Assembly: GCF_024159265.1 (NCBI RefSeq)
Contig: NZ_JAMYWY010000001.1
Span: 4,402,001 to 4,466,000 of the forward strand
Direction of reading: 5' to 3'
DNA length: 64,000 nucleotides
Source of the DNA: Paenibacillus sp. 1781tsa1
Lineage (GTDB): Bacteria > Bacillota > Bacilli > Paenibacillales > Paenibacillaceae
Shown here piece after piece: positions 52,602 to 61,521 of the stretch. A program made the position numbers and the translations under genes. The notes below the pieces were generated by a model, which ran no database searches, was not told the origin of the DNA, and saw nothing but the letters and a program-made list of their open reading frames with translations. Position 1 is the stretch's first letter. The number at the start of each line of letters is the position of its first letter.

Positions 52602-53579
52602 TTAAGGTTTCCAGGAAATCTCACCAGAGATGACTAGCGCATGTTCACCACCGTGTTTCTCCACAAGGAGTGCTCCTGAAGCGTCCAGACCGATTGCCTT
52701 CCCCTCAATGACACCCTGAGGATTCGTCACTGTAATCTCTCGATTTAACGATACGGACAGGGCCTCCCATAGAGCTGAGATCACACCGAATCCTTCTTTT
52801 TGATACAAAAAATATAACTGTTCCAGCTCGGTTAAAATGGCAGCCGTGAGCTTGGTACGATCAACGGCTTGCCCCGTCGCCATCTTGAGCGAAGTCGCTA
52901 TAGTCGTCAGATCTTCCGGATAATCCTCGGGATCAAAGTTCACATCAACGCCTATACCTGCAATACAGTATCTGACTTCATGATCTTCCACCGTGGATTC
53001 AAGCAATATGCCACATACCTTGCGTCCATCAATCAACAGATCATTGGGCCATTTGATGCCTGCATCAGCGCCTGTACAAGTTCGAATGGCACGACATACA
53101 GCCACTCCTGTTAATAAAGTGAGCTGTGGCGTATGCTGAAGTGGTAGATCAGGACGCAACAGGACACTCATCCAGATTCCTTTACCCGGAGGAGAGAACC
53201 ACTGTCGACCGAAACGGCCTCGTCCTCCTGTTTGTTCTTCCGCAATGACCACAGCACCTTCAGCTTGCCCCTGTTCAGCCAGCTTCAGAACATCCCCTTG
53301 CGTAGACAAGGTCGAGGTCAACAGAACAGCCTTACGGCCAAATACGGTTGTGTCCAGCGCCAATTGGAGGGCAGTAGCGTCAATGCTATCCGGCTTCGTC
53401 ACCATACGGTACCCTTTGCGGGAAACAGCTTCAAACTCATAACCCATGTCTCGCAACTTGTTCACATGTTTCCACACAGCAGTCCGACTGATGGACAGAT
53501 TACGACTGATCTCTTCACCCGATACGAATCGTCCTTCTGCATTTAATAACATATGTAACAGATCTTCATGTTTGGTCAT
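52602..53579 (-). CDS. birA: Bifunctional biotin-protein ligase and biotin operon repressor
   Basis: A 325-residue BirA with an N-terminal winged helix (SGEEISRNLSISRTAVWKHV), so it can act as a repressor. The catalytic domain has the biotin/ATP loop GGRGRFGRQWFSPPGKGIWMS, KWPNDLLIDGRKVCGIL and a C-terminal SH3-like domain (REITVTNPQGVIEGKAIGLD). It attaches biotin to carboxylase carriers. The start lies inside the end of cca (14-base overlap), and panBCD follow downstream with their own promoter. Confidence 0.96.
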   Translation of the reverse strand: MTKHEDLLHMLLNAEGRFVSGEEISRNLSISRTAVWKHVNKLRDMGYEFEAVSRKGYRMVTKPDSIDATALQLALDTTVFGRKAVLLTSTLSTQGDVLKLAEQGQAEGAVVIAEEQTGGRGRFGRQWFSPPGKGIWMSVLLRPDLPLQHTPQLTLLTGVAVCRAIRTCTGADAGIKWPNDLLIDGRKVCGILLESTVEDHEVRYCIAGIGVDVNFDPEDYPEDLTTIATSLKMATGQAVDRTKLTAAILTELEQLYFLYQKEGFGVISALWEALSVSLNREITVTNPQGVIEGKAIGLDASGALLVEKHGGEHALVISGEISWKP

Positions 53580-54867
53580 CTTGAACCACCCGCTTCACTT
53601 CTGCACTTAGCGCTTCATGCTGATTCACTATCGTTCCAATCGCCGTTTCTCTTAACAAATGTTTCATCAGTTGACCCAGCCAAGGCCCGCCTTTGCGCTG
53701 CACCATTTGCAACACTTGTTCCCCTGTGATGTCCAATTCTTTCAAGTCATGCACAGGGATTGATTGACTCCATTCGACTGCCAGTTTTTGAACCAAAACA
53801 ACCTGCATTTCTGCCTGTTCAGGCTGGTTCCGCCAGCCTGTTGGCAGTAGGGACTGTATTCGAAGCCAATCATCGGCAGCCTGAACACCACATGCCAGAA
53901 CAGTAACGATCCAATCGGAACGGAGACTAACCGTATCCTTCTGCTCCTGTACGGAAGTATGAATCAACTGCTCCACCTGAAGGACCCCTGTTATACGAGA
54001 ACGATGTTCATTAGAGAATGTCCACTGACGTAATAATACGTCTGCTTCGTCCTTGCTATAACCGCCAGCAATCAGAATGAGTGACCAACGGAGCAACACA
54101 TGCTCACCTGACAGCTGTTCCAGATTAGATAACAACATCTTGTTGAATCGGGCCGAGCTTACCGGCGCTTTGATATGCGCAAGCGCATTACTTCTGTATA
54201 ACAGTTCCAGCCCTCTTAATGGATGCGGTCCCGACATCATTTTTACCATCTCGGTCCGTACACGTTCCATCGCTATATGTTGAAGCAGGTCCTTCTGCCT
54301 TACTAGACCTTCCCACGTATTATGAGCAATTTTGAAATCGAATACCGATGCAAACCGGACACAGCGGAGCATCCGCAGTGCATCTTCACCAAATCGTTCC
54401 ATCGCAGAACCTACACATCTGACTCGCTCTTCCTTAATATCTGCCTGTCCACCGAACGGGTCAACGATTGTCCCAGTGACGTCCATGGCAAGAGCGTTCA
54501 TCGTGAAGTCACGCCGCTGTAAATCTTCCTTGATATCCTGAACAAATTGAACCGCAGCAGGTCTGCGGTTATCCTGATATTCGGATTCTGTTCGAAACGT
54601 GGTAACTTCAAAGTAATAACCGCCTGAACGAACAGTAACCGTTCCGTGTTGCAAACCTGTAGGAATGCAGTCGTCGAACAATTCCATGACTTGCTGGGGA
54701 GAAGCAGATGTCGTGATATCCATATCGTCTACAACTCGTTCCAGCAATTCGTCACGAACACAACCACCTACCCAATATGCCTTGTAGCCATGTTTGTTTA
54801 AAGTTGTGAGTACATTCTCACTTTGAATTGCCATTTCACGATCAACCTGTGTCCATTGAACCACCAC
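53566..54867 (-). CDS. cca: CCA tRNA nucleotidyltransferase
   Basis: A 433-residue class II nucleotidyltransferase that adds or repairs the 3' CCA of tRNA. The head domain has YWVGGCVRDELLERVVDDMD with GG and DxD metal ligands, then VTTFRTESEYQDNRRP and RRDFTMNALAMD. GEDALRMLRCVRFAS marks the neck. The start is GTG 54867, or GTG 54864, after GAGG. It overlaps birA, as in B. subtilis gene order. Confidence 0.95.
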   Translation of the reverse strand: MVVQWTQVDREMAIQSENVLTTLNKHGYKAYWVGGCVRDELLERVVDDMDITTSASPQQVMELFDDCIPTGLQHGTVTVRSGGYYFEVTTFRTESEYQDNRRPAAVQFVQDIKEDLQRRDFTMNALAMDVTGTIVDPFGGQADIKEERVRCVGSAMERFGEDALRMLRCVRFASVFDFKIAHNTWEGLVRQKDLLQHIAMERVRTEMVKMMSGPHPLRGLELLYRSNALAHIKAPVSSARFNKMLLSNLEQLSGEHVLLRWSLILIAGGYSKDEADVLLRQWTFSNEHRSRITGVLQVEQLIHTSVQEQKDTVSLRSDWIVTVLACGVQAADDWLRIQSLLPTGWRNQPEQAEMQVVLVQKLAVEWSQSIPVHDLKELDITGEQVLQMVQRKGGPWLGQLMKHLLRETAIGTIVNQHEALSAEVKRVVQDDQT

Positions 54868-54927
54868 ATATCACCTCTTCTCTTGCCTGTCGTGGTATGC
54901 ACAGTATAATTTCGTCAAACCAATTGA

Positions 54928-56088
54928 TTAACCGCAAACCGGCTTCAAGTTCGGAACTTCCCTTCCCAGCACCCGATAATAAATCTGTTCATATTCATGC
55001 CGAATGGCATCATTGCAAAAGTCGTGATGCGCGCGCTGAAGACACGCTTCCCTGAACTCCGCAGCCAAACGATCATCTGTTAACAAACGGATGGTGTTCT
55101 CGGCCATCGATTGTGTATCCCCGATCGCGGATAAGAATCCCGTCTTACCATGTAAGACCAATTCCGGAATTCCTCCGGCCTGTGAACCGATCGTGGGTAC
55201 GCCGCAAGCCATTGCTTCGAGCGCCACAAGTCCGAAACTTTCCTTCTCCGATGGAAGCATCAACACGTCAGCCATGGAGATCACCTGGGCAATATCATCC
55301 TGCTTACCAAGGAAATGAACCTTATCATTTAAGCCGAGATCATTAATCTTCCATTGCATCTTCGGCAAATCAGGCCCTTCTCCTACAAATAGCAGTTTCG
55401 CCGGAACCTGCTCCTGTACCTGACGGAATACCTCCACCACATCCTGAGTTCTCTTCACCGGTCGGAAGTTGGAAATGTGCATTAATATTTTTTCTTCGGG
55501 CGCAGCAAAGTCTCTTCGCAAACTGGCTGCATCCCGCGGATAATATATTCGTTTGTCAATAAAATTATAGGTTAGATCGATTGGACGCTGAATATCCAGC
55601 AATTCGACCGTTTCCCGAATCAAATCTTTGGATACCGCAGTGACCGCGTCACTTTCGTTAATGGCAAGTCGAATAAGATCCTTCAGAGATTCATCCTGAG
55701 CCAGAACCGTAATATCCGTTCCATGTAACGTCGTAACTACTTTCAGGCCGTCCCCTACCATCTGTTTCGCGAGAAAGGCACATACCGCGTGTGGTACGGC
55801 ATAATGAACATGCAGCAGATCCAGCTGCTGAGACTTGGCCACCTGAGCCATCTTCGTTGCCAATGACAGATCATACGGAGGGTAACGGAACACATAATAA
55901 TCATTGACTTCAACTTCGTGATAAAAAATATTCTTCTGGAACGTACCCAGTCTGAACGGAATACTGTTGGCAATAAAATGAACCTGATGCCCCTGTTCGG
56001 CAAGCAATTTGCCCAGCTCCGTTGCAACAACGCCAGACCCGCCGAGGGACGGATAACAGGTGATGCCGATTTTTAGCTTTTTATCCAT
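54928..56088 (-). CDS. bshA: N-acetyl-alpha-D-glucosaminyl L-malate synthase (bacillithiol)
   Basis: About 386 residues of GT-B glycosyltransferase family 4. It joins GlcNAc and malate in the first step of bacillithiol. Key parts are ITCYPSLGGSGVVATELGK at the start, LLHVHYAVPHAVCAFLA, HISNFRPVKRTQDVVEVF and the C-terminal EX7E region ESFGLVALEAMACGVPTIGS. AAAGGAG precedes ATG 56088; the frame is open to 56289 but overlaps bshB1 there. bshB1, the next enzyme, is upstream. Confidence 0.95.
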   Translation of the reverse strand: MDKKLKIGITCYPSLGGSGVVATELGKLLAEQGHQVHFIANSIPFRLGTFQKNIFYHEVEVNDYYVFRYPPYDLSLATKMAQVAKSQQLDLLHVHYAVPHAVCAFLAKQMVGDGLKVVTTLHGTDITVLAQDESLKDLIRLAINESDAVTAVSKDLIRETVELLDIQRPIDLTYNFIDKRIYYPRDAASLRRDFAAPEEKILMHISNFRPVKRTQDVVEVFRQVQEQVPAKLLFVGEGPDLPKMQWKINDLGLNDKVHFLGKQDDIAQVISMADVLMLPSEKESFGLVALEAMACGVPTIGSQAGGIPELVLHGKTGFLSAIGDTQSMAENTIRLLTDDRLAAEFREACLQRAHHDFCNDAIRHEYEQIYYRVLGREVPNLKPVCG

Positions 56089-56188
56089 CCGATGGACGCT
56101 CCTTTGATCTCCCGCTTCATGCAGGTTGATATAATGCAACATGTTAATGAAGCGACTTCCCTCATTAACACGTAAAAAATGAAATCGT

Positions 56189-56887
56189 TTATTGGGCACT
56201 CGGGCCAAATTGATGAACCACGTAAGGTGTAATTGTAGCAAAACCTTCTGCAAAAGGGATGAGACTGCGTTGTCCGAGCAAGGAATCACGGGCTCTTACA
56301 CGTTCAATATACCCCTGATTCAATGGCGTCGAGACCGCTCCTTCTCCCAGTTCGAATTGGGAACGATAAGAGAGCAATGAAGTTTCTTTTTGCCCATAGT
56401 GTTCCGTAATATCTACAATCAAATCCGTAGGTCCAATGTCATTAATAAAGTAAAAATAAAGTTCCTTCACCTGCACAGCAGGCATATCCGGCATGTAGTT
56501 CCGAAGCTTGGCATTAAAAACAGCCTCCTGCACAAGCTTACTGCAATTGACATGATCCGGATGACGATCTTCCCAATAGGGAGCAAATACCATTCGAGGG
56601 GCATGACGCCGGATCTCAGCCGTTACTGCCTGTACATGTTCAGGAGTAAGATACAAACCACGGTCAGGAAGCCCCAGATTCGTGCGACACGAAAGACCGA
56701 GGACGCGGGAGGCTTGCTCCGCTTCCTCGGTTCTGCGCTCTACTGTTCCGTTGGAGGACATCTCAGCACGAGTCAGATCACACACGCCTACTTTCAAGCC
56801 AGCAGCGGTATGTTTGGCAATCGTTCCACCCATACCAATCTCCGCATCGTCCGCATGTGCTCCAAAGATGAGAATATCCAGACTCAT
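56189..56887 (-). CDS. bshB1: Bacillithiol biosynthesis deacetylase BshB1
   Basis: A 232-residue LmbE-like zinc deacetylase that removes the acetyl group from GlcNAc-malate. The zinc motif is AHADDAEIGMGGTIA, with a further ligand in APYWEDRHPDHVNCSKL. Conserved GLPDRGL is present. It begins within the end of mgsA (4-base overlap, ATGA) and is followed by bshA after 100 bases. BshC is not in the window. Confidence 0.94.
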   Translation of the reverse strand: MSLDILIFGAHADDAEIGMGGTIAKHTAAGLKVGVCDLTRAEMSSNGTVERRTEEAEQASRVLGLSCRTNLGLPDRGLYLTPEHVQAVTAEIRRHAPRMVFAPYWEDRHPDHVNCSKLVQEAVFNAKLRNYMPDMPAVQVKELYFYFINDIGPTDLIVDITEHYGQKETSLLSYRSQFELGEGAVSTPLNQGYIERVRARDSLLGQRSLIPFAEGFATITPYVVHQFGPSAQ

Positions 56888-57324
56888 TCGGAATCACCCG
56901 AATTCAATCCAGCCTCAGGCTTGTATTTATGTACGAGCTCTCTCCAAGCAAAATCGCCACGATCCAGAGCCTTAACCAAAATTTCAGCGGTTGCGATATT
57001 CGTGGCAAGGGGAATTCCCTGCACATCACAAAGACGTAACAACGCATTGATATCCGGCTCATGAGGTTGTGCCATCAGTGGATCTCGCAGGAAAATAATC
57101 AGATCCATCTCATTTTGCGCAACCAAAGCTCCAATCTGCTGATCTCCGCCCAATGGGCCTGATTCGAATCGATGAATCTTCAGAGATGTTCCTTCCATAA
57201 TACGAAGGCCTGTCGTTCCTGTAGAATATAATTGATGGTCCGTAAAAACAGGCTCATATGCCGTCACGAAATTAACCATCTCTTCTTTTTTACGATCATG
57301 GGCGATAAATGCTATTTTCAACAT
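56884..57324 (-). CDS. mgsA: Methylglyoxal synthase
   Basis: A 146-residue lyase converting dihydroxyacetone phosphate to methylglyoxal. The N-terminal IAFIAHDRKKEEMVNFV, catalytic Asp in SGPLGGDQQIGAL and IIFLRDPLMAQPHEPDINAL are all typical. It lies between dapB (11 bases upstream) and bshB1 (overlapping). Bacillithiol, made by the next two genes, helps detoxify methylglyoxal, so the arrangement makes sense. Confidence 0.96.
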   Translation of the reverse strand: MLKIAFIAHDRKKEEMVNFVTAYEPVFTDHQLYSTGTTGLRIMEGTSLKIHRFESGPLGGDQQIGALVAQNEMDLIIFLRDPLMAQPHEPDINALLRLCDVQGIPLATNIATAEILVKALDRGDFAWRELVHKYKPEAGLNSGDSE

Positions 57325-57335
57325 GACAATCTCCT

Positions 57336-58139
57336 TTAGTCGATGAAGTGGTCAAATCCGTAGATCATTCCTGTATATTCCATAACCTTTTGCACACCAA
57401 TCTTAACACCAGGCATATAACCTGCTCGCTCGTAGGAGTCATGCCGAATTTTGAGTGACTGTCCATAGTCACCGAAAACTACTTCCTGCTGCGCGAATAC
57501 GCCAGGCAATCGTACACTGTGAATTCGGAAGCCGTTGTAATATCCGCCGCGTGATCCTTCAATGGTTTCTTCCTCATTCGGGTTACCCTGACGAAGTTCT
57601 TCCCGATTGGCAGCAATCAGTTCAGCCGTTTTGATCGCTGTTCCGGAAGGAGCATCCAGCTTCTGATCCCCGTGATATTCGATAATCTCCACATTCGGCA
57701 TATGTTTGGCAGCCTGTGCTGCAAATCGCATCATCAGAATGGCACCAATCGAGAAGTTAGGGGCAATAAGCCCTCCAATTCCTTTGTCCTGGCATTGCTT
57801 GTCCAACTGTTCAATCTGCTCCGGCGTAAAGCCGGTAACACCCATGACAGGTCTAACTCCATGACGAATCGCGATCTCGGTATGTGTAAATGCATATTGC
57901 GGCACTGTAAAATCAACCATAACCTGAGGTTTTGTTTCGGCAAACGCCATTTCGATATCATCAGTCACCAGTACCCCACACTCTGGTAAACCAACAAGGG
58001 TTCCTGCATCCGTGCCTGCTCCGGAGCGGTTGACAGCCGCTGCAAGCTCCAATTCCGGGTCCTGAAGTACCAATTTCACAACTTCACGGCCCATTCGGCC
58101 AGCCGCTCCGATCACGGCAACTCTAATTACTTCACTCAT
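57336..58139 (-). CDS. dapB: 4-Hydroxy-tetrahydrodipicolinate reductase
   Basis: A 267-residue reductase of the lysine/diaminopimelate pathway, needed for peptidoglycan and dipicolinate. The Rossmann motif VIGAAGRMGREVV is at the start and the catalytic region is EYHGDQKLDAPSGTA. In many homologues a second His follows the catalytic His; here it is Gly. Length is normal. It starts the dapB-mgsA-bshB1-bshA-cca-birA chain known from Bacillus. Confidence 0.95.
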   Translation of the reverse strand: MSEVIRVAVIGAAGRMGREVVKLVLQDPELELAAAVNRSGAGTDAGTLVGLPECGVLVTDDIEMAFAETKPQVMVDFTVPQYAFTHTEIAIRHGVRPVMGVTGFTPEQIEQLDKQCQDKGIGGLIAPNFSIGAILMMRFAAQAAKHMPNVEIIEYHGDQKLDAPSGTAIKTAELIAANREELRQGNPNEEETIEGSRGGYYNGFRIHSVRLPGVFAQQEVVFGDYGQSLKIRHDSYERAGYMPGVKIGVQKVMEYTGMIYGFDHFID

Positions 58140-58218
58140 ATTGACTGCATCTCCTCGCTATGTTGGATCATATCGTTGAATCCATTTCAACTTAAAAGAA
58201 TCTTTGCAAAATGAATTC

Positions 58219-58743
58219 TTATTGAATGGATTTCATACGTTGCTTGATTTCCTGTAACATTTGATGCAGCTGCCCATTCTGCGGGTCGAGCAAAATTGCC
58301 TCACGCAGCGCCTGAATTGCATAGTCAAATTCATTCAAATCACTGTAAGCCAGCGCAAGCATAACATGAGCTTCAACGGAGAGCGGATCAAGTTTGACCG
58401 CTTCTTGCAAAATCGTTGACGCTTCCACATAGCGCTCCTGTGTTGCAATACCCGCCTGCTCCAACAGCAACTTCGCTCTGGAGGTCAATTGTTTCGCTTC
58501 CAATGTCTGCAGATGTAAAATATACTCTTCTGTTCCTGGCGACAATTCCACCGCCTTACGTGCATATTCAAGCGCCGGAACAAGATGTTTGCTGCGGGCG
58601 TGGGTAATGGAACAGCGATAATATAACTCCGCATGTTTGGGATGAGCGTGAATGGCTGACTCGAACCAACGAATCGCCTGCTCAAAATCATTTTGCAATA
58701 TACAGCGGTAAGCCTGCTGCATATATTCTTCCGGTTTCATCAT
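58219..58743 (-). CDS. Tetratricopeptide-repeat protein
   Basis: About 174 residues made almost entirely of TPR units: YMQQAYRCILQNDFEQAIRW, AELYYRCSITHARSKHLVPA, LLEQAGIATQERYVEASTIL and AHVMLALAYSDLNEFDYAIQ. No signal peptide or catalytic motif. GGAGG lies 9 bases before ATG 58743; ATG 58740 is an alternative. It sits between the MazG-like gene and dapB. Role unknown; probably a scaffold. Confidence 0.8.
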   Translation of the reverse strand: MMKPEEYMQQAYRCILQNDFEQAIRWFESAIHAHPKHAELYYRCSITHARSKHLVPALEYARKAVELSPGTEEYILHLQTLEAKQLTSRAKLLLEQAGIATQERYVEASTILQEAVKLDPLSVEAHVMLALAYSDLNEFDYAIQALREAILLDPQNGQLHQMLQEIKQRMKSIQ

Positions 58744-58793
58744 TAAGCTGACCCTCCCCGATCGGGTGATGGTACAGCATATGTAATCTACGC

Positions 58794-59123
58794 CTAATCG
58801 GTGTTTTTGGGAGTCCACCGATTGGCATCGCGGGTGTTAAATTTATGCATGACTTTGTCGTGCGCCTCAGCCAGATCAATGCCGAGTGAGTTCGCAAAAC
58901 AAATCGTGATAAATAAAATATCTCCAAGCTCAAGTTCAATGGAATTGGCTGCTTCGGAAGATTTCTTCGGCTTCTCGCCGAACTCATGATTCACTTCCCT
59001 GGCAAGCTCCCCAACCTCTTCAGACATCCGGGCCAACATGGCCAGAGGACTGAAATATCCCTCCTTGAACTGGGAGATATACTGATCAACCTCACGCTGC
59101 ATTTCTGCGATGCTTTTCTCCAT
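58794..59123 (-). CDS. MazG-like nucleotide pyrophosphohydrolase (YpjD-like)
   Basis: A 109-residue all-alpha NTP pyrophosphatase. The metal ligands follow the MazG pattern: EEVGELAREV, then ELELGDILF, with Glu and Asp spaced as expected. Such enzymes remove unusual nucleotides or dCTP. Position next to dapB matches ypjD of B. subtilis. The ATG at 59123 is preceded by AAAAGGAG. Confidence 0.88.
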   Translation of the reverse strand: MEKSIAEMQREVDQYISQFKEGYFSPLAMLARMSEEVGELAREVNHEFGEKPKKSSEAANSIELELGDILFITICFANSLGIDLAEAHDKVMHKFNTRDANRWTPKNTD

Positions 59124-59296
59124 GAGAACGGATTCTCCTTTTGAAATGATGTCGTATTTGTTCCTAATAATATCAGTTATTTAGATTCACTTCCACCATC
59201 ATCAGCGACAAATCATTTTTAAAGAATCAATAAACAGGTATACTAGGATGGGAATGATTGCTTCTTCATTCTAATTTATATACAGCGAGGGATCTT

Positions 59297-60166
59297 ATGA
59301 GCACTGCCAAAACCTGGGTTCAAGTTAAACTGGTACTTCCCATCCTGCTGGGTACAGCCTTATATGCCTTTGGGCTCCTCTATTTCATTATCCCTAACCA
59401 ACTTATGGAAGGTGGCCTCACCGGGGTTACCGTGCTGATCAATTATGCCTTCGGCATCTCACCTTCACTAACGACCTTGATTCTTAATGTCCCCCTATTT
59501 CTGATCGGGCTCAAAATTTTGGGCGGCAGACAGATGATCTATACAGGTATCGGAATCGGGGCATTGACCGTTTTTCTATGGTTGTTTGAGAAGTTGATTC
59601 ATCTGGGCTGGATTGAACCATTACATACCGAGAATGACCTCCTGTTAGCTGCTTTATATGCAGGCGTTACCCTTGGAGCCGGTCTTGGCATCGTATTTCG
59701 TTGGGGTGGCACGACGGGCGGTTCAGACATCATTGCTCGTATTCTAAACCGCAAGTATGGATGGAGTATGGGGCGAGTATTACTGGGCATCGATTTTGTC
59801 ATTATCGGGCTCTCTCTCATCTACATCCCCAAAGAAAAAATTCTGTACACGCTCGTAGCTGTATTCATCGCTTCCAAAGTCATCGACTTTATTCAGGAAG
59901 GTGCATATTCTGCCCGGGCATTTATGATCATTAGTGACCATGCACCCGAGATTGCGGATCAGATCACACGGGATATGGATCGTGGCGTTACTCTCATTCC
60001 AGCTATTGGCGCGTACTCTAAACAGGCTAAACACATGGCCTACTGTGTGATATCCAGGCAAGAGTTCAGGCGTCTGCAGACCATTGTACGTTCCATTGAC
60101 CCCAGAGCTTTTGTCATCATCAGCGATGTTCACGATGTACATGGAGAAGGTTTCAAAGAAAGCTGA
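59297..60166 (+). CDS. YitT-family membrane protein (DUF161 and DUF2179)
   Basis: About 289 residues. The N-terminal part has five or six membrane helices with the family pattern GGLTGVTVLINYAFGISPS and GIVFRWGGTTGGSDIIARIL. The C-terminal cytoplasmic DUF2179 domain (MIISDHAPEIADQITRDMDR to FVIISDVHDVHGEG) resembles ligand-binding regulatory domains. GAGGGA precedes ATG 59297. It is divergent from the MazG-like gene, at the position of ypjC in B. subtilis. Substrate unknown. Confidence 0.88.
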   Translation: MSTAKTWVQVKLVLPILLGTALYAFGLLYFIIPNQLMEGGLTGVTVLINYAFGISPSLTTLILNVPLFLIGLKILGGRQMIYTGIGIGALTVFLWLFEKLIHLGWIEPLHTENDLLLAALYAGVTLGAGLGIVFRWGGTTGGSDIIARILNRKYGWSMGRVLLGIDFVIIGLSLIYIPKEKILYTLVAVFIASKVIDFIQEGAYSARAFMIISDHAPEIADQITRDMDRGVTLIPAIGAYSKQAKHMAYCVISRQEFRRLQTIVRSIDPRAFVIISDVHDVHGEGFKES

Positions 60167-60186
60167 CAGCTACAGAGACTATAAGA

Positions 60187-60248
60187 AAACCTCTTTTCAC
60201 ATGAAGAGCCGTTACCGTGGCTGTTTATGCGAAAGAGGTCTTTTTTTT
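60187..60248 (+). terminator. Terminator after the YitT gene
   Basis: ACCTCTTT..CAT and ATG..AAAGAGGT, with inner AGCC/GGCT, form a long imperfect stem followed by eight T on the plus strand. Confidence 0.85.
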
Positions 60249-60280
60249 AAAAAATATACCACAATCACGTTTATATCCAA

Positions 60281-61150
60281 TTAGCGCCGAAAAGGAAAAA
60301 TCCCCTGCTGCTGTGCACGATATTTACGATATCCGGCGTAACTTAGCGTCGCCACAATGACCGAACTTATCAGCAGCCCGGCTGCCCTCCGATCAGGGCC
60401 TTGTACAAACGGTACAAAGGCACTCTCGTCCTTCTCGCGACCAAATAACTGGTTCACCAGCTCCTCCCCATGGCCCACCATGCTCTTTAACTGAGCCAGA
60501 TCAGGTTGCTTTGCAGCGGTAAGCCCTTTGGTATGAGATAACCAAGCGTCCATCTGAGCAATTTCATACGGTTCACGTCGAATCAGAGCGGCAGGACGTA
60601 TCGTCTCATAATGCTCCTCCAAAACGGTGTAGCGATTTGCCAGTACGGCCGCAGTTTGCCCTTGATCTGTAGCAGCGGATAAAGCGTCCAGATCGTTTTT
60701 TACGATTTTATAATACTGAAGCCATAAAGGCTTGGTTGGATTTGCGAGACTATCTGCTGCAAGTCTGAGTTTGGCAGAGGATTGCTGAAGAGAAGCATCG
60801 TCATTTTTCACCTTCACAACGGCTTGTTTCACTTCAACTACGGTTTCGGACAAGGCGTGAATGCCCTCGACTGTCGTTTGTCCCTCAAAGGAAATATGCT
60901 CCAAACTTTTACTGATGCGCAGAATGCTTCCTCGCACTTCTTCAATATTGTTTTCGAGCGCCTGACGATACAATATGGCTGCTTCCTCATTAAGTTGTGC
61001 AATTGAATTGCTTGTGGACACTTGCTGATCTGAAATCGAATTCAGTCCTTCACTTTGCGCGGTTACACGATATGCTAAGTTCGTCCAAAGCAGCAGAGCC
61101 ATGAACGATACCACCAATAAGCCAGTTTTGATCCCGAACGTTCTCTTCAT
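60281..61150 (-). CDS. ypjB: Sporulation-associated protein YpjB-like
   Basis: About 289 residues: N-terminal signal/anchor (TGLLVVSFMALLLWTNLAYRV), a long helical external region of about 200 residues, and a C-terminal membrane helix (AAGLLISSVIVATLSYAGY) with a basic cytoplasmic tail. The layout and position between the YitT gene and ypjA match YpjB of B. subtilis, a sporulation-related protein of unknown activity. GGAGG lies 7 bases before ATG 61150. Confidence 0.78.
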   Translation of the reverse strand: MKRTFGIKTGLLVVSFMALLLWTNLAYRVTAQSEGLNSISDQQVSTSNSIAQLNEEAAILYRQALENNIEEVRGSILRISKSLEHISFEGQTTVEGIHALSETVVEVKQAVVKVKNDDASLQQSSAKLRLAADSLANPTKPLWLQYYKIVKNDLDALSAATDQGQTAAVLANRYTVLEEHYETIRPAALIRREPYEIAQMDAWLSHTKGLTAAKQPDLAQLKSMVGHGEELVNQLFGREKDESAFVPFVQGPDRRAAGLLISSVIVATLSYAGYRKYRAQQQGIFPFRR

Positions 61151-61272
61151 GGACATCCCTCCCACCACCAATGTATGGCGGGGGACAGTTCGTTAGAACA
61201 AGCAGAAGAGGATTCCGTACCCTACTCGTCTGGTGACAGTTCATTTAGAAAATGATACCTAAACCTGTTACA

Positions 61273-61425
61273 TTATTTCCGCTTTTTTTGAATGGAATAG
61301 TTCATACTCTGCCCATCGTAAAATTCGATCTTCATCTTCATTTTGCCATCCAGAATCGAGCTGTCAAATGCATCTTTCAAAAGGGTGAATGCCCCATCCG
61401 CATAGTCAGCTGTCGTTTCTAACAT
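61273..61425 (-). CDS. Possible 50-residue protein
   Basis: A short frame (start 61425, stop 61273-61275) encodes a 50-residue hydrophilic peptide whose composition looks coding: an N-terminal acidic helix (LLKDAFDSSILDGK) and a C-terminal Lys-rich part (KIEFYDGQSMNYSIQKKRK). There is no clear Shine-Dalgarno, and no family was recognised. It lies in an otherwise empty 370-base gap between ypjB and the ypjA terminator. It could also be the remnant of a longer gene. The rest of 61151-61521 shows only the terminator. Confidence 0.45.
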   Translation of the reverse strand: MLETTADYADGAFTLLKDAFDSSILDGKMKMKIEFYDGQSMNYSIQKKRK

Positions 61426-61456
61426 AAAACAGCAGAATGTGAACACATTTTGGACA

Positions 61457-61488
61457 CAAAAAAAAGCCGCTACAATAGCGACTTTTCA
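61457..61488 (-). terminator. Terminator after ypjA
   Basis: AAAGTCGCTA and TAGCGGCTTT form the stem, with one G-T pair and a short loop; eight T follow on the minus strand. Confidence 0.85.
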
Positions 61489-61521
61489 TGAAACGAGTTA
61501 TTATTTCTCCAAAGTATGAGA

